Notes under the pieces: model-generated
What the model was told of the DNA's origin: nothing
The model's input: the letters and a program-made list of their open reading frames with translations, nothing else
The model's database searches: none
Translations under genes and position numbers: made by a program
Source: Thiopseudomonas denitrificans
GTDB lineage: Bacteria; Pseudomonadota; Gammaproteobacteria; Pseudomonadales; Pseudomonadaceae
Length of the DNA: 64,000 bases
Direction: 5' to 3'
Assembly (NCBI RefSeq): GCF_002866065.1
Contig: NZ_LNJZ01000008.1
Span: 1 to 64,000, forward strand
Shown: piece by piece, positions 9,525 to 18,944 of the stretch
How positions within the stretch are numbered: the stretch's first letter is position 1
Layout of the letters: each line of letters starts with the position of its first letter

Positions 9525-10718
9525 ATGCAAAATCCCGACGTAATCATCATTGGCGCTGGCGCAGCCGGACTGTTTTGTGCTCAGGCAGCCGGGCATCGCG
9601 GACGCCGGGTACTGGTGCTCGATCACGCCAACAAGGCCGGCAAGAAAATCCTCATGTCCGGCGGCGGGCGCTGCAATTTCACCAACCTGCATGCCACACC
9701 TGCCGATTACCTGTGCAGTAACCGGCATTTCGTCAAGTCGGCACTTGCGCGCTACACGCCTTGGGACTTTCTCGCCCTGACCGAGCGTCACGGCGTTGCC
9801 CATGTGGAAAAGAACCCTGGCCAGCTGTTCTGCCGTGACGGAGCCAGGGATATTCTCGACCTGCTGCTGGCTGAATGCGCCAGCGCCTGTGTCGAAATCC
9901 GCCTGAATACCGGCATCCGCTCGATCCGCCCGCTACCGGATACAGGCTTCACCGTGGAAACCAGCACAGGCCGCCATCAATGCCGCTCACTGGTGATTGC
10001 CACTGGCGGGCTGTCGATTCCGACCATGGGTGCTACCGGCTTTGGCTACCAGGTTGCCGAGCAGTTTGGCCACAGCCTGCTGCCAACCCGCGCCGGGCTG
10101 GTACCTTTTACCATTACCGGGACGACACTGTCCGCCCTGTGCAAGAGCCTGTCCGGTACCGCTGTAGCCGGCGTCACCGCCCGCTGCAATGGCACGGAGT
10201 TCACCGATGACCTGCTCTTCACTCACCGCGGCCTGAGCGGACCGGTGATGCTGCAGATTTCATCCTTCTGGCAAGCTGGAGACAGCCTGCAGCTTGACCT
10301 GCTCGGCAATGGTAACGGCCTGCACTGGCTGCAGGAACAACAGGCACAGCGCGCCGACAGCGAACTGAAAACCCTGCTTGGCGAACGCTTCACCCGCAAA
10401 CTGGCCAGCGCCCTGCTGGAGCATTTCGGCATCGACAACCGCCCCCTGCGCCAATACACTCCCGCACAGCTGGAAGCCATCGCCAACCAGCTGGGCAACT
10501 GGCAAATCACCCCCGCCGGCACCGAAGGCTATCGCACAGCCGAAGTCACCCTGGGCGGCATCAACACCGACGAGATTTCATCCAAAACCATGGAGTCCAA
10601 AAAACAGCCCGGCCTGTTCTTTATTGGCGAAGTGCTCGACGTCACTGGCCACCTGGGCGGCTTCAACTTTCAATGGGCCTGGGCCAGCGCCCATGCCGCA
10701 GCCGAAGCGGTCGGGTAA
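9525..10718 (+). CDS. NAD(P)/FAD-dependent oxidoreductase, YhiN/HI0933 (BaiN-like) family
   Basis: A 397-residue flavoprotein. The N-terminal Rossmann motif IIIGAGAAGLFCAQAAG (about residues 6-22) binds the FAD ADP moiety. It is followed by the family block KAGKKILMSGGGRCNFTN, by ATGGLSIPTMGATGFGY, and by the C-terminal block FFIGEVLDVTGHLGGFNFQWAWASA. Length matches the family (about 390-420). The physiological reaction of YhiN proteins in Proteobacteria is not settled; the name BaiN comes from a clostridial relative implicated in bile-acid dehydroxylation and should not be carried over. The ATG at 9525 is preceded by ACGAGA. It appears to be a single-gene unit flanked by palindromic repeats. 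Confidence 0.92.
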   Translation: MQNPDVIIIGAGAAGLFCAQAAGHRGRRVLVLDHANKAGKKILMSGGGRCNFTNLHATPADYLCSNRHFVKSALARYTPWDFLALTERHGVAHVEKNPGQLFCRDGARDILDLLLAECASACVEIRLNTGIRSIRPLPDTGFTVETSTGRHQCRSLVIATGGLSIPTMGATGFGYQVAEQFGHSLLPTRAGLVPFTITGTTLSALCKSLSGTAVAGVTARCNGTEFTDDLLFTHRGLSGPVMLQISSFWQAGDSLQLDLLGNGNGLHWLQEQQAQRADSELKTLLGERFTRKLASALLEHFGIDNRPLRQYTPAQLEAIANQLGNWQITPAGTEGYRTAEVTLGGINTDEISSKTMESKKQPGLFFIGEVLDVTGHLGGFNFQWAWASAHAAAEAVG

Positions 10719-10740
10719 GGCTTGTCGCAGAAGCCATGGA

Positions 10741-10850
10741 CCCTGCGACTTCACGCAGGGTGACAGGGCGTGCGCCCGCACTGTAGGTGCGAATTCATTC
10801 GCACAGCATTGGCGGGATGTTTCTTTGTACGAATAAATTCGTACCTACAG
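10741..10850. repeat. Palindrome cluster between the flavoprotein and trhP
   Basis: Hairpin CCCTGCG/CGCAGGG (10741-10747 with 10754-10760), then GTGCGAATTCATTCGCAC (10787-10804), then GTACGAATAAATTCGTAC (10827-10844) followed by CTACAG. The last is a compensated variant: both arms changed GC to AC/GT, so pairing is kept. Confidence 0.8.
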
Positions 10851-10983
10851 GGGTGATGCCCTGATTACGGAGCCAGCTCAGCAAAGCCGGCGCCAACAGC
10901 ATCAGCCGATTCCGCTGCAGACAGACCTCTGAAAAGCAGATAAAATACCCGACCTTTGCAGTACCCTATTATACGAGTCCCAA

Positions 10984-12342
10984 ATGTCCACACCCCTCCG
11001 CTCCGAGCTGCTGTGCCCTGCCGGCACGCTGAAAAACATGCGCTATGCTTTTGCCTATGGCGCCGATGCCGTTTATGCCGGTCAGCCGCGCTACAGCCTG
11101 CGCGTGCGTAACAACGACTTTACCCATGCCAATCTGGCGCTGGGCATCAAGGAAGCCCACGAGCTGGGCAAGAAGTTCTATGTGGTGGTCAACATCGCAC
11201 CGCATAACGCCAAGCTGAAAACCTTCATCAAGGACCTTGAGCCGATTGTCGAGATGCAGCCCGATGCGCTGATCATGTCCGACCCCGGGCTGATCATGCT
11301 GGTGCGCGAGCATTTCCCGCAGCAGGAGATCCACCTGTCGGTGCAAGCCAACGCGGTCAACTGGGCCAGCGTCGAGTTCTGGCGCAAGCAGGGGCTGAGC
11401 CGGGTGATCCTGTCACGCGAGCTGTCGCTGGAAGAGATCGAGGAAATCCGCGAGAAAGTGCCGGAAATGGAGCTGGAAGTTTTTGTTCATGGTGCCCTGT
11501 GCATGGCCTACTCCGGCCGCTGCCTGTTGTCGGGCTACATCAACAAGCGTGACCCCAACCAGGGCACCTGTACCAACTCCTGCCGCTGGGAATACAAGAC
11601 CCACGAGGCCAAGGAGAACGAGCTGGGCGACATAGTGCACAAATACGAGCCGATTGCCGCCGTACAGCAGGTTGAACCTGTAGAGCAGGTAGAGCCGGTG
11701 CTGGGCGTTGGCGCACCAACCAAGGAAGTGTTTCTGCTGGAAGACTCCAGTCGTCCGGGCGAGTACATGTCCGCCTACGAGGACGAGCACGGCACCTATA
11801 TCATGAACTCCAAGGACCTGCGCGCCGTTCAGCACGTCGAGCGCCTGGTGCAGATGGGGGTGCACTCGCTGAAAATCGAAGGCCGCACCAAGTCCCACTA
11901 CTATGTGGCGCGTACCGCCCAGGTCTATCGCAAGGCGATGGATGATGCCCTGGCCGGCAAGCCGTTCGACAAGTCGCTGATGGATACGCTGGAGTCACTG
12001 GCCCATCGCGGCTATACCGAGGGTTTTTTGCGCCGTCACGTGCACGACGAATACCAGAACTACGAGTACGGCCACTCGATTTCCGACAAGCAGCAGTTTG
12101 TCGGCGAGCTGAGCGGTGAGCGCAGGAATGGACTGGCCGAGGTGATCGTGAAGAACCGTTTTGCCGTCGGCGACAGTCTTGAGCTGATGACCCCCCAAGG
12201 CAACCTGACCTTTACCCTCAAGCATCTCGAAGACAAGAAAGGCGAGCCGCGTGATGTGGCACCCGGTGATGGCCACATTCTCTACATTCCACTACCGGAA
12301 GACGTGCAACTGGATTATGCGCTACTGATGCGTAATTTCTGA
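10984..12342 (+). CDS. trhP: tRNA 5-hydroxyuridine synthase component TrhP (YegQ, U32 family)
   Basis: A 452-residue U32-family protein. TrhP proteins take part in prephenate-dependent 5-hydroxylation of uridine 34 in tRNAs, the first step towards cmo5U/mcmo5U. The U32 signature region EVFVHGALCMAYSGRCLLSGYI and the cysteines of the Fe-S region (GTCTNSCRW) are present. The C-terminal part (MNSKDLRAVQHVERL, HSLKIEGRTKS, SLELMTPQGN, ALLMRNF) aligns closely with E. coli YegQ. Around residues 221-238 there is a small expansion, VQQVEPVEQVEPVLG, where E. coli has a single VQNVEPTLG-like stretch. The ATG at 10984 starts 12 nt past a TATTAT hexamer. The IS5 element begins 98 nt downstream. Confidence 0.93.
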   Translation: MSTPLRSELLCPAGTLKNMRYAFAYGADAVYAGQPRYSLRVRNNDFTHANLALGIKEAHELGKKFYVVVNIAPHNAKLKTFIKDLEPIVEMQPDALIMSDPGLIMLVREHFPQQEIHLSVQANAVNWASVEFWRKQGLSRVILSRELSLEEIEEIREKVPEMELEVFVHGALCMAYSGRCLLSGYINKRDPNQGTCTNSCRWEYKTHEAKENELGDIVHKYEPIAAVQQVEPVEQVEPVLGVGAPTKEVFLLEDSSRPGEYMSAYEDEHGTYIMNSKDLRAVQHVERLVQMGVHSLKIEGRTKSHYYVARTAQVYRKAMDDALAGKPFDKSLMDTLESLAHRGYTEGFLRRHVHDEYQNYEYGHSISDKQQFVGELSGERRNGLAEVIVKNRFAVGDSLELMTPQGNLTFTLKHLEDKKGEPRDVAPGDGHILYIPLPEDVQLDYALLMRNF

Positions 12343-12440
12343 CCGGACCGGGCCGCTTCTGCCTTGTGCGATAGCGGCCCCTATCCGGATTCCGTACCGT
12401 ATTGGCAGGGTTCAATGCGCCAGCTGCGCAGGTATTTTAC

Positions 12441-13650
12441 GGAAGCGCTGAATAAAACCGCTCAAGTCAGCAAGTTCACATAATTTCAAAAATCAGCTCT
12501 GAAAACTTGACTCCAGAGCCATAAAAGCACCTTTTTACGCACGGTTTTACCCGTTTTGCTGCTTTTCCGGGCAGCATCCCGGTTTTTAGGCGGATTTATC
12601 CCGCCAGCGGCATACATCGCCTCGACAAAAACAGGTTCGCCAGTGCAAACAGGCTATACAGTTGAGCGGTGTTTTTCGCCAAGCCACGGTAGCGAACCTT
12701 GCGATGACCAAAGTGTACTTTGAGCCAGTAAAACGGATGCTCGACCTTGGCACGAATCTGGCTTTTTAGCTGCTCGATTTTGTCCGTCAGCCGGCCTTTC
12801 TTTGTTTCGCTATCACGCAGTTTGCGGCGTTGGCCGTGGCGCATGGCAATGACCCTCTCCACATCCTTATCCTTGTTTTCTTCCCGCTTCTCAGCCCCCA
12901 GATAACCCGAATCACCGTACACCTGCTGCTCCTCGCCGTGCAGCAAGGCATGCGCCTGAGTGACGTCATGAACATTGGCCGGCGTGGTAACCAGCGTATG
13001 CACCAGTCCGCTGGCCGCATCAACGCCGATATGAGCTTTCATGCCAAAGTAATACTGCTTGCCCTTTTTGGTGTGGCGCATTTCAGGGTCACGGCTTTTG
13101 CTCTTGTTCTTGGTGGACGGCGGTGCAGCAATAATCGTAGCATCCACCACCGTTCCCTCCTTGAGGTACAAGCCTTTGGTGGCCAGCTGGTAATTGACTG
13201 CAGCAAAGATTTGCTGGGTCAGGCCATGGGTTTCCAGCAAGCGCCGAAAGCGCAACAGCGTGGTTGCATCCGGCACGGCATCACGCCCAAGGTCGATGCC
13301 CATAAACAGCTGAATCGCCGCGCTGTCGTAGACTGCATCTTCGGTGCCTTCATCGGAAAACCCCATCACCTGCTGCAAGATGTACATGCGCAGCATACGG
13401 GAAAGCCCCATGGCCGGGCGGCCTTGCTTGCCGTCTGTCTTGGGATAGTGCGGCTCAATCACCGACTCTAAAACAGACCAGGGCACAAGGCTTTCCAGAA
13501 CAGCCAACAGGCGATCACGACGGGTTTGCTTCTTTTTGCTGGTGAACTCGGCTTCGGCGAAGGTGATTTGCATGACTGTGAACTCAGTGCTGACGTGATG
13601 GGCTATTTTACCAAGTCCGACCGATGCCTTGGGGTTTGTTCAGTGTTTCC
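12441..13650 (-). mobile_element. Complete IS5-family insertion sequence, 1210 bp
   Basis: Imperfect terminal inverted repeats: GGAAGCGCTGAATAAAAC starts at 12441 and GGAAACACTGAACAAACC reads inward on the other strand from 13650 (14 of 18 identical). The element is bounded by the 4-bp direct repeat TTAC (12437-12440 and 13651-13654), as expected for a target duplication in this family. A single transposase gene fills most of it; about 150 bp at the 12441 end are non-coding. The transposase frame is intact, so the copy may be functional. Confidence 0.9.
12596..13573 (-). CDS. IS5-family transposase
   Basis: A 325-residue DDE transposase. The N-terminal region contains the IS5 block GRPAMGLSRMLRMYILQQVMG. 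The catalytic acidic residues lie in GTVVDATIIAAP (first D), QVYGDSGYLGAEKR (second D) and RAKVEHPFYWLKVHFGHRKVRYRGL (E), the usual IS5 spacing. The reading frame is uninterrupted and the length is normal for the family. The gene starts at 13573, 77 bp inside the right end of the element. Confidence 0.95.
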   Translation of the reverse strand: MQITFAEAEFTSKKKQTRRDRLLAVLESLVPWSVLESVIEPHYPKTDGKQGRPAMGLSRMLRMYILQQVMGFSDEGTEDAVYDSAAIQLFMGIDLGRDAVPDATTLLRFRRLLETHGLTQQIFAAVNYQLATKGLYLKEGTVVDATIIAAPPSTKNKSKSRDPEMRHTKKGKQYYFGMKAHIGVDAASGLVHTLVTTPANVHDVTQAHALLHGEEQQVYGDSGYLGAEKREENKDKDVERVIAMRHGQRRKLRDSETKKGRLTDKIEQLKSQIRAKVEHPFYWLKVHFGHRKVRYRGLAKNTAQLYSLFALANLFLSRRCMPLAG

Positions 13651-13660
13651 TTACGCTCTT

Positions 13661-16513
13661 TCAGGCCGTGCAGCTCTCCAGCGCCCAGGCAATCGGGTTT
13701 TCCACCTGCAGCAAGGATTGCAATTCGGCGGCTGGTCCAGGCCGGGCAATCAGGTAGCCCTGCACCGCATCACAGCCCATGGCCTGCAGAGCTTCCAGCT
13801 GCTCCCCTGTTTCGATTCCTTCTGCCACCACCTCCAGTGACAGGCCATGCGCCATGGCAATGATCGCCCGTATGATGGCGGCATCCTTGCTGCCGCTGGA
13901 CAAGTCACCAATGAAACTGCGGTCAATTTTCAGGCTGTTGGCCGGCAGCTGCTTGAGATAGCCGAGTGATGAGTAGCCTGTTCCGAAATCATCAACGGCA
14001 ACCTGCACACCCATGGCCCGCAAATCGGCAATGGTTGCCAGCAAGCGTTCGGAGTCGTCCAGTAACTGGCTTTCCGTCAGTTCCAGCTCAAGCAGGCGGG
14101 CAGGCAGCCGGGTGTCATCCAGCACTGTACGTACCAGTTCCAGCACATTGCCCTGTCGCAAGTGCTGTACCGACAGGTTGACCGACACCTGCAGCGGTGC
14201 CCCCTCATCCAGCCAGCGTTTCGCCTGGCTGCAGGCCTGACGCAGGATGGTTTCACTCAGCTCGCCGATCAGTCCGGTTTCTTCGGCCAGAGGAATGAAC
14301 TGCACCGGCGAAATCATGCCCCGTACCGGATGGTACCAGCGTGCCAGTGCCTCGACGGCGTAGATCCGGTTCTCTTTCAGACACAATTTGGGCTGATAAT
14401 GCGCCTGCACATGCCCTTCTTTCAGGCCGCGACGCAGCTGTTGTTCCAGCTGCAGGCGCTCACCGCCGTCCGCGCTCATTTCGTCGCGATACAACTGCCA
14501 GGTGTTGCCGCCCAGATACTTCGCATGCCCCAGCGCCACCGCTGCGCGATTCAGCAACATGTGCGCATCCATTTCCTCGCCAAGCACCCAGCTGATACCA
14601 ATCGATGCACTCAACAGCAGCTCTTCTCCGGCTGTTACGAAAGGTGCCCGCAAAGCGGCAAGAACGTCTTCCGCCAGCGACCCAAGCTCGCCCTGCTCGT
14701 CCAGGCCACTCACCACCATGACAAACTCGTTGCCCCCCAAACGGGCCAGGCTGCGCTGCGGGCTGGAGAAACGCTGCAGACGACGCCCAACGATGCGCAG
14801 AATCTCGTCACCGGTTTCGGTGCCAAAGCATTCATTGAGCAGTTTGAAACGGTCCAGATCGATATGCAGCAATGCCAGCCCGGTATCAACCGAGTGCGCA
14901 TAACATGACACTTCCTGCAATTTCTGGTGAAACAGGTTGCGGTTGCTCAGACCAGTCAGTTCGTCGTGGCGGGCAAGATAATCCAGACGTTGTTGTGCCT
15001 CGCGAAACTGGGTCATGTCAGTGAAAAAAGCGACAACGTGAGTCAGGCCGATCCCGTCAGGAGCATAGACTGCATGCAGGCGCAAGCGCAGCGGAAACGT
15101 ACTGCCGGAGCTGCGTACACCGGTCAGTTCAGCATGCCAAGCTCCCTGTTCAAGCAGCACCTGGCGTGCACTGCCCGGCCCGGATGCGACAAGAGACCGG
15201 TGCAGGCGCTCTTTGAAAGCCTTCGCGTTTTCACGCTCATAACCAGTGATGCGGGTAAACGCCTGATTGGTGGTCAGCACCTGTAATGCACCATCCATCA
15301 CCATGATGGCCTCGCTGCCGGTATCAAACACAATCGATGCCAGTTTCAGTTCCTCTTCATGCTGGCGGCGCCCGCTGATGTCCCTGCGGGTACCCAGCAT
15401 GCGCAAAACCCGCCCATGCCCGTCCCGGCTAATGGCCTTGCCGCTGTCTTCGATCCATACCCAGTGCCCGTCAGCATGGCGAATCCGGTACTCGACACGG
15501 TAGCCTTCCGTTTCCTGACGCAGGTGGGAGAGCATTGCCGTACGCAGCTCCGGCAAATCGTCCGGATGCATCAGTGGGCGCAAGTCTGCCAACAGCTGGT
15601 CAGCATCCACTGCATCGACACCAAGCAGTTTGTCAGAACCGGTATGGTAGATGCGGCCGGTAACCAGATCCCAGTCCCACAGTGCCAGCCCGCTGGCATC
15701 CAGAGCCTGCTGCAAACGCTCTTCGCTCGTTCGCAGCTTCTCAAAAGTCTGCTTCAGGGACTGGGTCTGTTCGCTGCTGTTGTGTTCAAGGTGTGCCTGC
15801 ATGCTGCCTAGCTGCAGCTGCAATGACTGCTCACGGGTACGCAATTGTGCCAGTTCCCGTTCCAGCTGCTTCATCGACTCGCTCTGTTCTTCACGGGTCC
15901 ACAGCAACAGCTGCTTCAGCATCAACTTGTTGGTATACAGCGTTGATACCCGGAATCCGGTCAGCAACTCGACCAGGATCAATCCGACCAGAAAAATAGC
16001 CAGATTCTGCAATTCAGGGCTGCTGGCCGAAGCCAGCACCTGTACTGCCCCAATCACAATAGGCGTGACATAACTGACAAACGATAGCATGCAACCCACG
16101 CTAGCCAGCCAGAAGGATACCAACATGGAAATCAGCATGGCGAGCAGCAACATTTGCTGCCAGTCACCGACAACGGGCAGCAAAATCACCATCAGGGCAG
16201 CAGTTACGATCCCGGTCATCAAGGCTCCTGCCAGCTGCAAGACCTTCCATACACCGTAACGCAGCATATCTGTGCCATAGTTGTGGTAGGCCCGTAGCAT
16301 CAGCCAGTGCATACCCGCCAACGCACCAGTGGCTACAAGTACAGCTACTTGGCTATCCCGCTCCAGCTCATACTCAAACAGGGCCATGCCGAACAAGCCG
16401 CACATCACTAGCACAAAATGGGGAAACCAGGCATTACGCAGCAAACGCTGAAGCTGTTCACGCAAAAGTGCCTCCCGGTCTTTGGTAAGGCGAAGCTCGT
16501 TCATCGTGCTCAT
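13661..16513 (-). CDS. Membrane-bound PAS-PAS-GGDEF-EAL c-di-GMP protein
   Basis: A protein of about 950 residues. Six or so N-terminal membrane helices (about 30-205) precede a coiled linker, a PAS/PAC pair (about 270-390), a second PAS (about 395-515), a GGDEF domain and a C-terminal EAL domain. The cyclase signature reads GGNEF instead of GGDEF. The EAL domain keeps VEALARW and DDFGTGYSSLGYL. It therefore probably hydrolyses c-di-GMP or acts as a regulated bifunctional enzyme; cyclase activity is uncertain. The start is ambiguous: an in-frame GTG lies at 16528 and ATGs lie at 16513 and 16504, none with a convincing ribosome site. The IS5 right end is 10 bp from its stop codon, and the gene is intact. 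Confidence 0.88.
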   Translation of the reverse strand: MSTMNELRLTKDREALLREQLQRLLRNAWFPHFVLVMCGLFGMALFEYELERDSQVAVLVATGALAGMHWLMLRAYHNYGTDMLRYGVWKVLQLAGALMTGIVTAALMVILLPVVGDWQQMLLLAMLISMLVSFWLASVGCMLSFVSYVTPIVIGAVQVLASASSPELQNLAIFLVGLILVELLTGFRVSTLYTNKLMLKQLLLWTREEQSESMKQLERELAQLRTREQSLQLQLGSMQAHLEHNSSEQTQSLKQTFEKLRTSEERLQQALDASGLALWDWDLVTGRIYHTGSDKLLGVDAVDADQLLADLRPLMHPDDLPELRTAMLSHLRQETEGYRVEYRIRHADGHWVWIEDSGKAISRDGHGRVLRMLGTRRDISGRRQHEEELKLASIVFDTGSEAIMVMDGALQVLTTNQAFTRITGYERENAKAFKERLHRSLVASGPGSARQVLLEQGAWHAELTGVRSSGSTFPLRLRLHAVYAPDGIGLTHVVAFFTDMTQFREAQQRLDYLARHDELTGLSNRNLFHQKLQEVSCYAHSVDTGLALLHIDLDRFKLLNECFGTETGDEILRIVGRRLQRFSSPQRSLARLGGNEFVMVVSGLDEQGELGSLAEDVLAALRAPFVTAGEELLLSASIGISWVLGEEMDAHMLLNRAAVALGHAKYLGGNTWQLYRDEMSADGGERLQLEQQLRRGLKEGHVQAHYQPKLCLKENRIYAVEALARWYHPVRGMISPVQFIPLAEETGLIGELSETILRQACSQAKRWLDEGAPLQVSVNLSVQHLRQGNVLELVRTVLDDTRLPARLLELELTESQLLDDSERLLATIADLRAMGVQVAVDDFGTGYSSLGYLKQLPANSLKIDRSFIGDLSSGSKDAAIIRAIIAMAHGLSLEVVAEGIETGEQLEALQAMGCDAVQGYLIARPGPAAELQSLLQVENPIAWALESCTA

Positions 16514-16744
16514 TTGTGTATTGGCCACAGCCCTTTTATAGTGTCGTGCTTGTTTCTATGATGTTGGGCGTATTGCAGATCGTAATGGCATTACTGCTCA
16601 TACCCTGACGCTCCCGGCAGTACCGCCGCAAACTATAGGTGCAGCCGCCAGGCAAAGTCTATAGCACCGATGACTGATCATGCCCCGCCATGATTTCTGT
16701 TACCTGCCCATTGTTTGCTGTCTTGATTACCGGCAATTATTTCT

Positions 16745-18925
16745 ATGAACGACGATATTTCCCACCTGCTCAACAACCTCAACGATGCCCAGCGTGAGGC
16801 GGTCGCCGCACCGCTGGGTCAGCAGCGGGTACTGGCTGGCGCCGGCTCCGGCAAGACCCGGGTGCTGGTGCACCGCATCGCCTGGTTGTGCCAGGTGGAA
16901 GATGCCGGTCCGCACAGCATTCTGGCAGTGACCTTCACCAACAAGGCCGCCGCCGAAATGCGTGAACGCATCAGCCAGCTGCTCGGCCGCAGCCCGCAGG
17001 GCATGTGGGTCGGCACCTTTCACGGGCTGGCCCACCGCCTGCTGCGGGCGCACTGGCAGGAGGCCGGTTTGCAGGACGGTTTCAGCATCCTCGACAGCGA
17101 TGACCAGTTGCGCATCGTCAAGCGGGTGATGACCGAGCTGGGGCTGGACGACAAGCGCTGGCCGCCCAAGCAGGCGCAGTGGTTCATCAACGGCCAGAAG
17201 GACGAGGGATTGCGCCCGCGTCATATCCAGCCGGCCGGCGACCTGTTCCTGACCACCATGGCGCAGGTGTATGCCGCCTATGAGGACGCCTGCGCCCGCC
17301 AGAACGCGGTGGATTTCGGCGAGCTGCTGCTGCGCACGCTGGAGCTGCTGCGTGACAACGCCGGCCTGCTGGAGCACTACCAGCGGCGTTTCCGTCACAT
17401 TTTGGTCGACGAGTTCCAGGACACCAACGCCGTGCAGTACGCCTGGCTGCGCCTGCTGGCCGCCAACGCCTCCAGCCTGATGATCGTCGGCGACGACGAC
17501 CAGTCGATCTATGGCTGGCGCGGCGCACGCATCGAGAACATCCAGCAGTTCAACCAGGACTTCCCCAAAAGCCAGACCATCCGTCTGGAGCAGAACTACC
17601 GCTCCACCGCCACCATCCTCAAGGCGGCCAATGCGCTGATCGACCACAACAGCGGCCGGCTGGGCAAGAACCTGTGGACCAGCGATGCCGACGGCGAGCC
17701 GATCCGTTTCTATCAGGCGTTCAACGAGCAGGACGAAGCCCGTTACATCGTCGAAGTCATCGAACAGGCGCTGCGCCAGGATGGTTTCAGCCGGAGCGAT
17801 ATCGCCATTTTGTACCGCTCCAACGCCCAGTCACGGGTGCTGGAAGAAGCCCTGCTGCGCGCCGCCATTCCCTACCGCATCCATGGCGGGCAGAAGTTCT
17901 TCGAGCGTCTGGAAATCAAGAATGCGCTGGGTTATCTGCGCCTGCTGCGCAGCCGCCACGACGACGGCGCCATCGAGCGCATCATCAACGTGCCGCCACG
18001 CGGTATCGGCACCAAAACCGTGGAACAGCTGCGCGAGTTTGCCCGCGAGAATGAATGTTCGCTGTGGCAGGCGATGCAGCAGATGACCGACAACAAGCTG
18101 CTCAGTGGCCGCGCCAGCAATGCCATCCAGGCCTTCATGCTACTGGTGGATCAACTGGAAATCGCCACTGCCGAGTTGCCGCTGCACCAGTGCACCCGCC
18201 ATGTCATCGAGCACAGCGGCCTGCTCACCTACCACAAGGAAGAAAAGGGCGAGAAAGGCCAGTCACGGGTGGAAAACCTCGACGAACTGGTCAATGCCGC
18301 GCTGGCCTTCAGCCATGAGCAGGACGAAGAGGACGGCCTGTCGCCGCTGGTCGCCTTCCTCGACCACGCCGTGCTGGAAGCCGGCGAAGCCCAGGCCGAA
18401 GAGCACGAGGACAGCGTGCAGCTGATGACCTTGCACAGCGCCAAGGGACTGGAATTCCCGCTGGTGTTCATGGCCGGCATGGAAGAAGGACTGTTTCCGC
18501 ACAAGATGAGCATGGACGGTGCCGACGGGCTGGAGGAGGAACGCCGGCTGGCCTATGTCGGCATCACCCGCGCCATGCAGCAGCTGTACCTGACCTGCGC
18601 CGAAGTGCGCTGGCTGCACGGCAGCGAAACCAGCAGCCCGCAATCGCGCTTCATCCGCGAGATTCCGGCGGAGCTGGTGCAGCCGGTGCGCATGCAGGGC
18701 CAGGGCAGCCACAGCAGCAAGGGTTCCGGCAGCAGCCTGTTCCACGGCAGCGCGGTACCGGATACACCCTTCACCCTCGGCCAGGCGGTGCGCCACCCGG
18801 TATTCGGCGAAGGCGTGGTACTCAATTTCGAGGGTGCCAGCGCCCAGGCCCGGGTACAGGTGCATTTCGCCAGCGAAGGCAGCAAATGGCTGATGCTGTC
18901 GTTTGCCAAACTGGAGGCGGTTTGA
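16745..18925 (+). CDS. uvrD: DNA helicase II UvrD
   Basis: A 726-residue superfamily 1A 3'-to-5' helicase acting in nucleotide excision repair and methyl-directed mismatch repair. Motifs in order: Q-motif LNDAQREAV, Walker A GAGSGKTRVL, VTFTNKAAAEM (Ia), DEFQDTN (II), GDDDQSIYGWRGA (III), RLEQNYRST (IV), LMTLHSAKGLEFPLVF (V) and EEERRLAYVGITRA (VI). The C-terminal tail ends in a Tudor-like RNA-polymerase-binding segment (LGQAVRHPVFGEGVVLNFEG), as in E. coli UvrD. Length matches the family. The ATG at 16745 has only a weak ribosome site. It is convergent with the bqsS-like gene. Confidence 0.97.
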   Translation: MNDDISHLLNNLNDAQREAVAAPLGQQRVLAGAGSGKTRVLVHRIAWLCQVEDAGPHSILAVTFTNKAAAEMRERISQLLGRSPQGMWVGTFHGLAHRLLRAHWQEAGLQDGFSILDSDDQLRIVKRVMTELGLDDKRWPPKQAQWFINGQKDEGLRPRHIQPAGDLFLTTMAQVYAAYEDACARQNAVDFGELLLRTLELLRDNAGLLEHYQRRFRHILVDEFQDTNAVQYAWLRLLAANASSLMIVGDDDQSIYGWRGARIENIQQFNQDFPKSQTIRLEQNYRSTATILKAANALIDHNSGRLGKNLWTSDADGEPIRFYQAFNEQDEARYIVEVIEQALRQDGFSRSDIAILYRSNAQSRVLEEALLRAAIPYRIHGGQKFFERLEIKNALGYLRLLRSRHDDGAIERIINVPPRGIGTKTVEQLREFARENECSLWQAMQQMTDNKLLSGRASNAIQAFMLLVDQLEIATAELPLHQCTRHVIEHSGLLTYHKEEKGEKGQSRVENLDELVNAALAFSHEQDEEDGLSPLVAFLDHAVLEAGEAQAEEHEDSVQLMTLHSAKGLEFPLVFMAGMEEGLFPHKMSMDGADGLEEERRLAYVGITRAMQQLYLTCAEVRWLHGSETSSPQSRFIREIPAELVQPVRMQGQGSHSSKGSGSSLFHGSAVPDTPFTLGQAVRHPVFGEGVVLNFEGASAQARVQVHFASEGSKWLMLSFAKLEAV

Positions 18926-18944
18926 TTTTGGCTTCGGTGTGACC

